From Delphinus delphis (Eukaryota; Chordata; Mammalia; Artiodactyla; Delphinidae): 64,000 bases of DNA. The DNA lies in NCBI RefSeq assembly GCF_949987515.2, contig NC_082684.1, positions 16,359,701-16,423,700 on the forward strand, read 5' to 3'. The notes under the pieces are model-generated. The model saw only the letters and a list, made by a program, of their open reading frames with translations, was not told the DNA's origin and ran no database searches. The position numbers and the translations under genes are program-made. Below, in pieces: positions 12,604-24,104 of this stretch; within the stretch, counting starts at the first letter, position 1, and the number at the start of each line of letters is the position of its first letter.

Positions 12604-13367
12604 TGCGGTAGGCACCATAATGGCTCCCCAGAGAAGTCCAAATACTAATCCCTGGAGCCTGTGAATGTGTTAAGTTACATAGTAAAGGAGAATTAACAAA
12701 CTCGTAGCTACCAAAGGGGAGGGGGATATAAATTAGGGGTATGGGACTAACAGATGCAAACTACTATATATAAAATAAATAAGCAACAAGGATACACCGT
12801 ATAGCACAGGGAATTACACCCATTATCTTATAATAACCTATAATGGAATATAATCTACAAAGATCCTGGATCACCATCTTGGACACCTGAAACTAACACA
12901 ATATTATAAATCAACAGTACTTCAATAAAAAAGGAGAATTAAGGTGATAGATGGAATTAATGCTGCTACTTAGCTGCCCTTGAGATGGGAGATTATCCTG
13001 GATTATTCAGATGGGCTCAGAGTAATCACAAGGGTCCCTGTGAGTGACAAAGGGGGCAGGAGAGAGTGTCAAAGTGATGTGACTTGGGGAAAACTCATCT
13101 GGCCATTGCTGGCTTTGAGGATGAAAGGGAGCCAGAAGCCAAGGAATGCAGGCGGTCTCTAGAAGCTGGAAAAAGCAAGAAGCTCTGGAGTCTGCCTGAA
13201 AGCTTCTAGAAAGGAATACAGCTGCTAATACTGACACCTTGATTTTAGCCCATTGAGACAGTTTGAGGTTTCTAGCTTCCAGAACTGTAAAATAATAAAT
13301 TGTGTAGTTTTTCAGCCCTAAGTTTGTGATTTGTCTAACAGCAGTAGGAAGCTACTATATTAATACA
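12604..13367 (+). mobile_element. MLT1-type LTR (ERVL-MaLR), split by an L1 end
   Basis: The LTR begins near tgcggtaggcaccataatgg and ends near 13367 (gctactatattaataca). It contains the MaLR phrase gcttccagaactgtaaaata near 13276, which holds the polyadenylation region. An L1 3' end at 12697-12929 interrupts it. No internal MaLR sequence is attached, so it is a solo LTR. Confidence 0.8.
12697..12929 (+). mobile_element. 5'-truncated L1 3' end inside the MLT1 LTR
   Basis: The stretch carries L1 3' UTR words (caaggatacaccgtatagca near 12787, ggacacctgaaactaacac near 12880) and ends in aataaaa. The exact 13-base target duplication aaaggagaattaa lies at 12684-12696 and 12930-12942. Removing this insert rejoins the LTR. 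Confidence 0.9.
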
Positions 13368-14109
13368 CTAAACTAATTTTCTTGAGTTGGGTTTGGCAGT
13401 TAACATTGGATTCTTCCTCTCATGGGGTTGATTTCCAATTTCCTTCCTGAGAGAATTCCTCCTCCCTCCCACACCCTTTCCTCCCAGCCTCTTAAAATAT
13501 ACCTTGATTAGCAATTCTTTACCTAGTTTTTCCTCTATATGGGCGAATGCATCTCTGTTCCCGTTGGTCACTTATGGCTTCTTCCTCAATCTTAGGCATT
13601 CCCAGCTTATTTTCCTGAGGTTTTCATTACCAGGAACCCTCTTGCTAGCTCCTTCTAGCACATGGCCTGGGTGTGGTCAACAGGGAACCTGGTGCCTTTT
13701 GCCCCAGTGAACTCTCGGGATTCAGGCCAATCCAGTGCCGCCTCTCCGCTCCACCGCTGTGTTCTTTGTGCTTCTCAGGTGTGAATCAGACACCGGATTC
13801 CTGTGTCCCCATCTGCAGGGGACACATAGCAAGCTCTCCCTGTGGTCCTGGTGAAGTCCCTTTCCCCAACTGGAGTTGAGGGACACCGTTACCCTTGGGA
13901 GAGTAAACTTAGAGCACAGCTCTCTGAAAAGAGAGCCTCCTCTTCCCCTGGAGCTGCCTACTCATGATTCTTTTTATAGCTACCCTCAGTGTAGGTGAGG
14001 GGCTAGGAGTTGCGAAGTGTCCCTTTACACCTTCTTGGCAAGTCGTGCTGGGTGCTCTCAAAGTTCACTTTGGAACGTGAGAGTAGTTGGCGTTTAATGT
14101 CCTAACACA
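13368..14109. other. Unique DNA, no gene seen
   Basis: This is a moderately GC-richer stretch with several short open frames on both strands. None has a domain that I recognise. Confidence 0.5.
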
Positions 14110-14340
14110 TAATAATAATAAAAGCAAGAAAAATACTGGTAATATTTTCAGCATACTTCATATCTGTGTAAGAACTGTGGTAAGACCTTTGTAAGAATGA
14201 CCTCGTTTCAGCCACAGTGCAGCCTCACAGGCGGTACGAATATGATCTCGTCACAGTTAAGGAAAAGGAAGCACAGAGAGGTGAAGTCATCTTTTTCAAG
14301 CCAGTAAGTGACGGAGCCAGACCAGCGTGCAGAGGAATCA
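14110..14340 (+). repeat. MIR SINE (old)
   Basis: The MIR core pattern is visible: ataataat followed by a tRNA-related stretch, then gcacagagaggtgaagtcat near 14270 and a gccagtaagtgacggagccag region. Diverged, borders approximate. Confidence 0.75.
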
Positions 14341-14369
14341 CAGGCAAGCTGCTCCCTTCATGGGAAACA

Positions 14370-14540
14370 CCCTATCCTAACCCCACACGTCCCCGTCCAA
14401 GTACCTTCTTCTCCCTAGAAACTTCCCTGACGGCTGCTGCACCCTCTGCAACACGCCCTCTCCTCTCCCTCTTCTCAACTTCCATCACCACCTGCCCTGG
14501 GCAATTTGCCATTTGCATCCTTACGTATTAGTCTGGCCTC
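14370..14540 (+). repeat. L2 fragment
   Basis: A C/T-rich stretch with ctagaaacttccctgacggc near 14416 and a cctgggcaatttgccatttg region, as in L2 3' ends. Short and diverged. Confidence 0.5.
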
Positions 14541-15109
14541 CTGAATCAGAACAAAAATGCAAATAGATATGCAAACATCCCCAAAGAACGAGAGGCAGGT
14601 CCTAGCCCCAGTGCCATCTGAATCCAAACAGACCAAAGAGGCGTTTCTCCCTCCCCGAAGCCAGGGGGGCACCAGCGAGGTGTGCTTCTGACTCAGTTGT
14701 ACGCACCCCTTTACCCCACCACGGAGAGCGTGCCGCTGGGCCACTAAAAGCTCTGTGTTCAGGTGAGTATAACTTTATAGTTTTCCTCAAGAAAACTGGT
14801 GGTTTTCTTGGACGAGAGAAAGCATTTGCCTCTAAGAGGCTTAAACATCACCAAAACTGCTGAGACAGAACAAAAACAAACAAAAAACAAAACAAAACAA
14901 AAACCTGCCTGGAGATCTGAAATAAAGTCCTCCTGCCAAGGCCCTCCGTTAGTGTGAATCCTTCTACACAAGCCAAGAGCACTGTGGGAAAGAGCAGTGA
15001 AGACTGACAGGGCCTCACGGCGGGGCGGGGGGGGGTGCATCTGGGAAACAAAGGCCCTTTGCTGGCGTGAGGATCTTGCTGGCAACGTGGCCTGGTGTCT
15101 GCAGGGTTC
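14541..15109. other. Spacer with A-rich and G-rich runs
   Basis: An (AAAAC)n-like run lies at about 14874-14903 and a G-rich run (cggggcgggggggggt) at about 15021-15036. No gene is seen. Confidence 0.6.
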
Positions 15110-15890
15110 AAATCATCTCACATTCTTCACAAACCTCTGCCCCCTCTTCCTGATGCCCCTTCTTCTCAGCAGGGAAACAAAGGCATCAGAGGGTACTTCC
15201 TTCCCCTATAAACTCCCTCCCTCCATCTCCTCCACTTCCGCTCCTGTTACAACAGAGGAACGTCCCTCCTCCTGCCTTCAGCCAATTCCTTCCCCTGTGA
15301 GCTGTTCTCTATCACCTCCTGCCTTCTCTGGAACCTGATGTACCCTGATCATGTCATTCCTCTTATCTGTGCTCTCCACCGGCACCCCCACACGCCAACA
15401 AAATGCCTTTCCTCACTTCCTGCTGTTCTCATAATACTAAAGACAAAGACCTTCATATGGCTGACGAGGCCTTGCGCGGTTGGTTTGCCTCCCAGACTCA
15501 TTTACTACCAGGATCCGGCTTGATCTCCGGCTGCAGCAAACTTAGCCTTCTCTCAGTTCCTTGGACACACCATGTTCTTCCCTTGATAGCACTTCTGTCC
15601 TCTCTCCCCACTCCTCTGCTGTCCGCCCGGTGAATTCTTACCTCCCTACTGATCTCAGCTCCACTATTGCTTCTTTAGAAACCTCTCTGCCTAAGGTTGG
15701 GTCCTCCACTTGTCCCTGCCTAAAACTGTGCAGCTGCATGGCATTTATCTGAGCCGTGATGTTACATTTCTTTGGTGATTATTCTGTTCTGTCTCTCTTC
15801 TCCACTATACTTTGGACTTGTCTAAGGCAAAGATTGTGCCTGTGACTGGTGTTGCTGCATAATAGATGCTATATTTATTGATTAATATTT
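15110..15890 (+). repeat. L2 LINE 3' region
   Basis: A long C/T-rich L2-like strand. Useful words are aaagacaaagaccttcatatg near 15438, ctcagttccttggacacacc near 15552, gaaacctctctgcctaagg near 15679 and aggcaaagattgtgcctgtg near 15825. It is an old non-LTR element. Many short open frames cross it, as L2 strands have few T-A-rich stops. Confidence 0.65.
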
Positions 15891-15939
15891 ATTAAGCCCC
15901 TATTATGTGCTCTATAAATTATAATGGCCATTGGATATA

Positions 15940-16427
15940 CAGGCACACCTCAGAGGTGTCCTGGGTTTGTTTCCAGACCACCGAAATAAAGCAAGTATTG
16001 CAATAAAGCGAGTCACGTGAACTTTTTGGTTTCCCAGTGCATATAAAAGTTATGGATACACTATACTGTAGTCTATTAAGTGTGCCATAACATTATGTCT
16101 AAAAACAATGCACATACCTTAATTAAAAACTACCTTACTGCTAACAAATACTAGTCATCATCTGGGCCTTCAAGTTGTAATCTTATAATAGTGACATCAA
16201 AGATCACCGATCACAGATCATCACAAATATAATAGTAATGAAAAAAGTTTGAAAGATTGCAAGACTTACCAAAATGTGACACAGAGACAGGAAGCGAGCA
16301 AACACTGTTGGGAAAACGGTGCTGATAGACTTGTTGGAGGCAGGGCTGCCACAGACCTTCAATTTGTAAAACACACAGTATCCACAAAGTGCAACAAAGC
16401 AAAGCCCGATGAAACCAGGTATGACTG
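15940..16427 (+). mobile_element. Tigger1-type MITE, copy A
   Basis: The terminal inverted repeats caggcacacctc... and ...ggtatgactg are flanked by TA (15938-15939 and 16428-16429), as expected for Tc1/mariner-pogo elements. The inner sequence (attgcaataaagcgagtcacg near 15998, ctatactgtagtctattaag near 16061) matches both ends of Tigger1 with the transposase gene deleted. At 488 bases it is almost the length of copy B without its insert. Confidence 0.85.
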
Positions 16428-17446
16428 TAGCATAAGAGATGTGGCAGATACAGGTTTTGGTGGCCTGAAGCATCTACAATTTGGGGGACTCTCAACGAAA
16501 AAAAATAATAGATTATGGATATGAAATGCCTGTAGCCCCCTTGAGAGAGGCTCCTGCTACTCAGGGGTCCCTGCAGCGTAGGTGTGTCATTAGCTTGATG
16601 ATGGGTATGCTTCTGCACAGAGTACTCTATTGGACAAAAGTGACGCTTGGCTGGTTGACCTGGGTTCGGCTGCTGAGAGAGGAGGATTCAGGAGACGCAC
16701 ATCTATAGAGGGTGGAGCCGTTCTGTCCCTGGACACTGGCTGGCTGGGGATGATGGGGCAACACTGTTGGTGCCCAGCAGTGTCTTGACCTGGCCCCTGG
16801 GCTCACAGCCCTCCCCTCTGAGTGAATGGGCAGCATGAAGCGAAATGCCAAAGCCTCTCTTTTAAGAGCAGGGCAGCTTGTTGGTCAGGGACAACCGTAT
16901 TTTCTTGCATGGCTTCTCAGGAGCCACAAATGAATGGAAGTAGTGTGGCTTTTTTAGAGGACTGTTTGTTTCTTTCCCTTTCCTGATTTATGCAGAAAAC
17001 CCACAGAAAGAAGACACAGGGCACAGAGGGAGAGAGAGAAGGACATGCTAGCATTTAAAAATCTGGACTGTACATCACAATGGAAGAACTGGAGACCCCA
17101 CAGATGCTGAGATGTGTCTAAGTGGCTTTGCTGGTCTCTCTGCAAGGCACAGGGAAGTAGATGTGTTCCTCGTGAAATCTGAGATGGAGACAACCCATGA
17201 GCTGCTCCGATCTGCTGTGGTGGGATCAATTAAAAAAATCGTCCTATTTGGTTGTAATATGAAAATGAAGCAATATCCAAGAGTTGAGACCATTAGCGCT
17301 GAGGTTACACCTTGTCCAGGTGACGGGTCTTTTGCCCTCCAGTCTTCCCTGCCCACTGTTTTGTAACTTTAGGGTCCCTGACATGACAGATATTTTAATC
17401 ACTTTTTAATTAATTATGATTACAGATCATTTTGTTCCTTGGATAT
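16428..17446. other. Unique DNA
   Basis: No gene is recognised. Frames at 16627-16851 (-) and 17112-17366 (+) carry no known domain. Confidence 0.5.
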
Positions 17447-17864
17447 TGTGGTGGGTTGAATGGTGGCCCCTAAAATGTATATCTCCATTCGCATCCCGAG
17501 AATCTCTGAATGTGACCTTATTTGGAAAAGGGGTCTTCGTAGATGTAATTAAATTAAGGATCTCAAGAGATCATCCTGGATTTTCACAAGTATCTTTGTA
17601 AGAGACACACAAAAGAGAGACCCACAGAGAGGATACCAAGAGGGAGGCAGAGGCTGGAGTGATGCAGCCACAAGCTAAGGACTCACTGGAGGCTGAAGGA
17701 GGTGAAGAACGGATCCTCCCCTGGAGCCTTCAGAGGCAGCACGGCCCTGCCTACACTTTGATTTCTGACTCCTGGCCTCCAGAAGTGTGAGGGAATACAT
17801 TTCTGTTGCTTTAAGTGACCAAGTTTGTGGTAATTCATTATGGTAGCCCTAGGAAATGAACACA
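17447..17864 (+). mobile_element. MLT1A-like solo LTR (ERVL-MaLR)
   Basis: Starts tgtggtgggttgaatggtgg and ends ctaggaaatgaacaca. It contains tgtgaccttatttgga near 17510 and the gcctccagaagtgtgaggg polyadenylation-region phrase near 17774. Nearly full LTR length, no internal part. Confidence 0.85.
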
Positions 17865-18789
17865 GTTAAATCTCAAACTCCAGCTTACACTCATACTCAG
17901 CTCCTTTTTCCGTCACTATTTTTGCCAGCTTACACAGGTAAAGGTGTGTGTGTGTGAATGAATACAAATAATACAAAAAATGTCTATTTAATCATTTATT
18001 GGCATCAATCCCTATCCATAAGTGTTATTTTCTCAGCACTGCCGAACCCAGGGAAGAGTCATTACCAAGTGTGCTCTGCAGAAAGCAGATGTTCCCAGGA
18101 ACTCGGGGTTTGTTCCCCAAATCTCTATCATAAATATGCTGGTACTTAGGAGACAGGCTGAAGCATGGTAGTCATTACTCTTTGGTAACTATCTGATAGA
18201 TTGAATTTTTTTTCTGTGTCACGTATCTGGTAATTATTTACATAAGTAGGAGTCTGTGCTTTATGTAGGGCTTATTCGGGAGGTTTTGGCTTAGCTGGAC
18301 CAGAGAATATAGCTCTTAGGATGTGAGATCAGAAAACATAAGCTGCTTTTTTGGGGGAATGTGTCTATCAACGTCAAAGCCTAAGACAGCAAACCCCTTT
18401 CTTTTCTTGTCAAAAGCAGCAGAGAATGAATACAGATAAATCATTGTAATAATGGTGGCAGTGGACTGTCCGCTCGGTGAAGGAATCCAGATGAATTTTC
18501 CTTTTCAAGTCATCAGTTTTAAGCAAATGAGAAGCCTAAAGCAAAGAGGAGAAATAACTGCTCTAAACCAAGAGGATGACTCTAGATACAGGAGATATTA
18601 ACTTACAGAATTTCCTTGTTCCTACTTTCTTTTCAAGGATGACTGGATACCGTAAAACCTCATTAAATCAAATGTTTTACATTTGCAATTTCCTTTTAGC
18701 TCTGATGAGGGCTCTGCTTGAAGTTCCTCATTTACCTATGTCTCCCCTGCGCCTGGCACATGGTATTAATAATGATAACGAGGGCAGTC
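17865..18789. other. Unique DNA
   Basis: A short GT run lies at about 17945-17957. No gene or clear repeat is seen. Confidence 0.5.
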
Positions 18790-19010
18790 ACAAAATTTGT
18801 TGCATGTTTCCCTTTCATCTGGCCCTATTCTAAGTGCATTGCACATTATTTTTGCAACAGCTTTAAGAGGCAGATGCTATCATTATTTCCATCCTCACGT
18901 GAAGAAACTGGGGTGCAGAGAGGAAAAGTGCATCACCCATGCCTCACAGCTAAGTGGAGGTGGCATTTGAATCCAGGTGGTCGTGTTCCAGAGCTGTTGA
19001 CCTTTGAAGC
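18790..19010 (+). repeat. MIR SINE
   Basis: The core reads gaagaaactggggtgcagag near 18901, followed by ctcacagctaagtgg and ttgaatccaggtgg. This is the usual MIR order. Confidence 0.8.
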
Positions 19011-19049
19011 TCCAGAAAGATCAGCAAATGCTCAGTGAAAAGTAGCAAT

Positions 19050-20215
19050 AAAGTCACTCTTACTTAAGCACTTACAGTGTAGCACAGGTCTATGTCTTTT
19101 GCATGTGTTAACTCATTTGATATCCATAAGTACTTATTCATAGATACTTTTCCCCAGCTTCATTGCCATATAATTAACACAAAACACTGTGTGTTTAAGA
19201 TGTACAAGGTGGTGATTTGATACACGTGTACATTGCAAAATGATTATCACAGTAATATCCATCACCTCACATAATTACCGTTTGTGTGTCCCTTTGTGTG
19301 TGTGTGTTGAGAACTTACCTATTCTCTTAGCAACTTTTAAGTATATTATATAGTATTGTCAACTACAGTCACCATGCTGCAGTCCCAGAACATATTCATC
19401 TTATAACTGGAAGTCTGTACCCTTTGACTAAGATCTCTCCATTTACCCCATCCTCCAGGCCCTGGCAACTCTACTCAGAGAGTCTACTTTCTGTTCCTGT
19501 GATTTTGCCTTTTTTTAGATTCTACGTATAAGTGAGACCATACAGTGTTTTCTTTTTCTGTCTGACTTATTTCACTAGCATAATGCCCTCAAGTTTCACT
19601 CATGTTATTGTAAGTGGTAGGATTTCCTTCTTTTTAAGGGCTGAATACTATTCCATGTATCTATATCTATATCTCCATTCATCCACTGATGGACACTTAG
19701 ATTGTTTCCATATCTTGGCTTTATGAATAATGCTGCAGTGAACACGGGGGTTCAGATATCTCTTCAAGATAGTGATTTTAATTCCTTCAGGCATATACCC
19801 AGAAGTGGGATTGTGAGATCATATGGTGGTTCTATTTTTAAGTTTTAAAGGAACTGCCGTATTGTTTTCCATTGTGTTGGCACCAATTGACATTCCCACC
19901 AAAGGTGCACAAGTGTTCCCTTTTCTCTACATACTTGGCAACATTTGTTGTCTCTTGTCATTTTGACAATAGCCATTCTAAAAAGGGTGAGGTGTTGTGT
20001 CCTTGTGGTTTTGATTTGTGATGAGTAACATCACCACCAGTGGTTGGTGATGTTAAGCATAAGTACCTGTTAAACTCTCCAATATACATATAAGGAAACT
20101 GAGGCATTGAACAGTTTAGGAAATTACCCAAAGTTCACAGCTATTAAGTGGCAGTAGCAGGTTTCCAAGCCAGGATATCTGACCTATTGTCTGTGCTCCT
20201 AACCACTCAGCAACA
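19050..20215 (+). repeat. MIR SINE split by an antisense L1
   Basis: The left MIR half is at 19050-19143 (agcacttacagtgtagcaca). The right half is at about 20058-20215 (aaggaaactgaggcattgaa near 20092, cacagctattaagtggcag). A 9-base duplication, cataagtac, occurs at 19135-19143 and 20058-20066 at the two edges of the L1 insert. Confidence 0.7.
19144..20057 (-). mobile_element. Antisense L1 3' end inserted into a MIR
   Basis: The reverse strand of L1 ORF2 end plus 3' UTR is recognisable by gggctgaatactattccatg near 19639, catatacccagaagtgggat near 19792 and ttgacattcccaccaa near 19887. The poly-T expected at the left is decayed. It is older than the short L1 ends at 12697 and 62226. Confidence 0.8.
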
Positions 20216-20411
20216 CCAACTTCCACATGAACAAATCACAAAATTCATCTTCACTGTAGCTATGAGGGGAAAGAGAGTTCCTGAAAATGATCATTGCAGA
20301 ATTTTTAAGGCAGCTTGGGAGCTACCATTTGCTACAATCAAGAGATAAGCAACTAACTCAAGATCATTCTTGACTTCATTAAAGCAGCTTTCCCAGAACC
20401 TTAGAGTCAAA

Positions 20412-20566
20412 ATGTGGTTCTCAGACCAGTTGCACATTAGTGCCACCTGGGAACTTTTTAGAAATGCTGACTCTCAGGCCCATCCAAAACTCATTGACCC
20501 AGAGTCTGCGTTTTAATAAGATCCCCAGGGGATTCAGTGCAAATTGAAACCTGAGAAGAGCTGCTC
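20412..20566. mobile_element. MER5A-like hAT element 1 of 3
   Basis: Starts tgtggttctcagaccagttg and ends near tgagaagagctgctc. The terminal inverted repeats and the inner gccacctgggaacttttta match the MER5A pattern. Non-coding. Confidence 0.7.
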
Positions 20567-20570
20567 TGGA

Positions 20571-20697
20571 CCAGGGTTCTCGACTTTGGCTGCATATCAG
20601 AACCACAGTAGGCCTGGGGGTATGACCTGAGCAGTTGAATTTTAAAAGCCCCCCCCCCAGATGATGCTAATGTACAGTCAAGGTTAAGAACTACTGA
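20571..20697. mobile_element. MER5-like hAT element 2 of 3
   Basis: Starts cagggttctcgactttggctg and ends caaggttaagaactactg. It is shorter than element 1 and carries a run of ten C inside (20650-20659). Confidence 0.7.
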
Positions 20698-20701
20698 ACT
20701 A

Positions 20702-20837
20702 GTGCAATGGTTCTTAACACTGGGTGTACCTCAGCATCATCTGGGGAGATTTTTTTAAATATCTCAAAGCCTGATTCGTCTCTGGGGTGGCAGTTTTTAA
20801 AACCCCCCAGTGATTCAAATGTACAGCCAAGATTTGG
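20702..20837. mobile_element. MER5-like hAT element 3 of 3
   Basis: Starts agtgcaatggttcttaacac and ends gtacagccaagatttgg. It follows element 2 by a few bases. Confidence 0.65.
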
Positions 20838-21499
20838 AAAAATAGGCGTGGGAGACCCAGCTTGAGTTTTGGAGTTCCTTGGCCTTGCGATTATTTTTTC
20901 AACAAATATGTACAGCACTCTTAGATAACCCGGGCAGTGGGGTGGGGAGGGGGTACTAGGGCCCTGTAACAGCAACCAGACACAGTCCCTGAACTCAAGG
21001 AGTGAGCTGGGCAAGTCTGCTTATCCTCTCTGAACTCAGTTCCCTCATCCGTGGGATGTTGTATAGTAATCAGGAGATTGTCTGCCCACTCCAACTTCTC
21101 ACCTTTGCTATGAATTCCTGACCGCACATCTAGCTGACTTCAGAACCCCACCCCCAGCCAGGCCACAGCTGATTGGATGAGGGTGAACACCTGGCCAAGG
21201 AGAGGTCACTCCACAGGCTGGCCAAAAGCCTATGACTTGTGCCAGTAGCAAAATAATAATTTGTTTGCAGTGTTTTTTAACCAGAAAATACTGATTCCTG
21301 GAACCAGGATTATGATTGAGAAGATAACCATAGTTGGTGAGAGGTTGTTTGCTCGCAAGGGAGCTGACTTTTCTGAAACGACCTTTCCCAGCCTGCCTTG
21401 GAGCTGCCCAAAGGACAGCATTTGGGCTAGAATGGGCAGATGATGCACTGTGGCTTACTGTCTCACTCTTGGGGTTTTCACAGACCAAAGCAGTAGCTA
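20838..21499. other. Unique DNA with possible old repeat remnants
   Basis: The phrase cagtccctgaactcaaggag near 20984 resembles an L2/MIR-era repeat but is too short to name. No gene is seen. Confidence 0.45.
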
Positions 21500-21804
21500 T
21501 TTAAATTGGAAGGATGACAGACATAGAGAACAAACGTATGGATACCAAGGGGGGAAGGGGTGGTGGGATGAACTGGGAGATTGGGGTTGACATGTATAAA
21601 CTATTGATAGTATTTATAAAATAGATAACTAATGAGAACCTACTCTGTAACTCAGGGAACTCAACTCAGTGCTCTGTGATGACCTAAATGGGAAGGAAAT
21701 CCGAAAAAGAGGGGATATATGTATACATATAGCTGATTCACTTTGCTGTACAGTAGAAAGTAACACAACATCATAAAGCAACTATACTACAATAAAAAAA
21801 AAAT
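21500..21804 (+). mobile_element. 5'-truncated L1 3' end
   Basis: L1 3' UTR words agctgattcactttgctgta (21731) and actacaataaaaaaaaa at the end. Same family type as the pieces at 6087 and 62226. No clear target duplication found. Confidence 0.8.
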
Positions 21805-21844
21805 TGCAGAGATGATTGATCTTCACTCTAGAACAACGTTCAAG

Positions 21845-22035
21845 TAAGCATTTAGTGTCTACTTAGGGTTGCACATGGTATTAGGCATATGCAGATCTCG
21901 GTGACTTTGCAAGGAAAATGCGATTTTCCATCTCCCAAGGAAACTGGTGCCCAGGAGGCATCTGCCCATGTTTGCATGGTAAATGCAAGTCTGCCTGACT
22001 TCAAAGCTCATGCTCTTTTCACAACCACATGGTGT
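21845..22035 (+). repeat. MIR-like repeat; likely source of the 104-base block
   Basis: The sequence follows a decayed MIR: catttagtgtctacttag, then ccaaggaaactggtgccc, then ctgacttcaaagctcatgctc. Bases 21875-21978 are exactly the same as 24494-24597. Here the block continues into MIR-like sequence on the right, so this locus is probably the original. Confidence 0.6.
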
Positions 22036-22043
22036 CCTCCATG

Positions 22044-22247
22044 GGTTTTTTTTTTTACGATACGCGGGCCTCTCACTGTTGTGGCCTCTCCCGTTGCAGA
22101 GCACAGGCTCCGGACGCGCAGGCTCAGCGGCCATGGCTCACGGGCCCAGCCACTCCGTGGCATGTGGGATCTTCCCGGACCGGGGCACAAACCCGTGTCC
22201 CCTCCATCGGCAGGCGGATCCTCAACCACTGCACCACCAGGGAAGCC
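22044..22247 (-). mobile_element. CHR-type SINE, short subtype
   Basis: Reverse orientation with poly-T at 22046-22056 and ccaccagggaagccc at the right. The exact 8-base target duplication cctccatg lies at 22036-22043 and 22248-22255. Confidence 0.92.
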
Positions 22248-22299
22248 CCTCCATGCTTTTTGATGTGCCCTTCTCCAATTTATGCTTTTTTTTTTACAG

Positions 22300-22353
22300 A
22301 TGTTGCTACTTTGCTCAGGAAAATTTCTTAAAGACTTTCTGTTTTTTTATAAG
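22300..22353 (+). other. Candidate 54-base exon (weak)
   Basis: A strong acceptor-like run (T-rich tract then acag, ending at 22299) and a consensus donor (aag before gtaagt at 22354) frame 54 bases that are open in two frames. The region is AT-rich, so chance is a real explanation. No homologue is recognised. Confidence 0.2.
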
Positions 22354-22770
22354 GTAAGTTTTTAGAATGTATATCATTGTTATAACTTAGAGATTCCTCA
22401 GGGATGTATTGATATTTATTTATTACTCTGCAAATTCTTCTAGAAAAAGAAATCACCTTAAAGTTAAACCCAATCAGGATCAGTTCTGGGCTCTGTGAAA
22501 ATTTTTCTTAGGCTTCTTATTTTCTCCTTCATAATGACATCATATATAGGCATAGAAGCCCACCTGTATGATTTGAGGGACACAGTGGTTGAGCACTTGA
22601 TAGATTGCCATAATTCTGGAAATGTTTATCAAGGCATTGTATACTTCTGTTCATGCCAATATATTGCATTGAAGGTGAGTCTATCTCATAGTTGGATTAG
22701 TTTGTTGGACAGAATTACCAGATAATCATTGAAATGGGAAAACTAGACAGGTAAATTCCAATTAAATAGA
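22354..22770. other. Unique AT-rich spacer
   Basis: No gene or known repeat is seen. A 76-codon frame at 22495-22725 (+) shows a hydrophobic start but no known domain. Confidence 0.45.
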
Positions 22771-23098
22771 GATGTGCTGTCCAAGATGGTAGCCATATTT
22801 ACATATGGCAACTGAACACTTGAAATGTGGCTAGTTTGAAATTGAGATGCGCTGTAGGTATAAATCACATACTGGATTTTTATAACAACAACCAAAAACA
22901 GTAAAATATTTCATTAAATGTTTTCTTATCGACTACATGTTGAAATGACAACATTTTGGATATATTAAGTTAAATAAAAGGTTATTAAAAGTAATTTTAT
23001 CTGTTTCTCTTTGTTTCAACACGGCTACCATAACTTTTAAAGTTCCACAGATGGTTCACATTTGTGGCTTGCACTATGTTTCATTGGACTCTGCTGAA
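22771..23098. mobile_element. Non-autonomous hAT-like DNA transposon
   Basis: The left end, gatgtgctgtccaagatgg, and the right end, tttcattggactctgctga, are loose inverted repeats. The inner gaacacttgaaatgtggctag near 22815 is a well known mammalian MER-type phrase. Internal AT-rich, non-coding. Confidence 0.65.
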
Positions 23099-24100
23099 CT
23101 CAAGCACAGAGAGTAGCAAGCTCTTGAAGAGCTAATGCTCATGAGGGGAACAGGGTAGAACCCAGGGAGGGAGAAGGGAAGCAAAGAAATGACAACAAGG
23201 AAGTATTAGAAATTTGTCTGATTCCACGTTTTTGCTACATGTACAACTTATTTTGTCCACAAGGCAAAAGGTAACCTCTCCCACCCAAACTTCCCCTGTT
23301 GCAAACACAGCCTGGTATTGACAAATATGCCTATGTTTTTCCCTCCGTTTCTGCTGAACTCAGCCACCACTGAATCTAGCTGACGTGCCAGCTGAAGTTG
23401 AGCCAGAAATCCCCAACTTTCTGCTTGCTGCCATGGTGCTCTGGAGTGGAAAGTAATGAGTGTGGAGAACATAGTCTCTCAGGAGGCCCTGAGAAGGGCT
23501 TGGGTGAAACGGGGCTGTTGTTGTGATGTGATGGATGTGCTCTGGGTGGCCGAGTCGACACTGAAGCCGAGGGCCACCCGATCCTGGCATTTCTGGATTG
23601 GTCCTGGAGGACAGGCTCAGCTCTGGACATGGTCCAATCATGATAGGCCTGCTTGGAATGGACCTTAATATTGGCTCCGATCTCTTGCACATTCCCTCGC
23701 CATTTTCATAACTGCCTCCTAGGGCCGATCTAGCCTGAGTCAGAAAACCCCACGGTAACTTTGGATCTTCACACATCTCTGCAATTTGGGGTGTGCTTGG
23801 CTGATTTCAACATGTTGCTAGATGCCTTCTTTTTGCCTGGTTTTCTCACAATGGTGTACTATACATTGTCACAGGCACAAAGTTAGATGATGATTGTATG
23901 GTCACACTCTTCAAGGAGATACAGTGTAGTGAAATTTGCTCTTATACATAAAGATGAGGGAATTATTATTCTCATCAACCTGAGATTAATCTTTAAAAGT
24001 TTTTAAATGATGGTCTTCCCAGTGTCGAACTCTTTAGTTTCAGTTGGGTAAAGCAAGGACTATCTTACCAGCATAATATAACCTTGCTCGCTACTTATTT
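23099..24100. other. Unique DNA
   Basis: Frames of up to 138 codons on the - strand (23360-23776) overlap + strand frames. No domain is recognised. No repeat is named. Confidence 0.5.
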
Positions 24101-24104
24101 CAAT

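Noticed and set aside
23360..23776. 138-codon frame on the - strand
   Set aside because: Overlaps other frames on both strands, with no domain or splice context.
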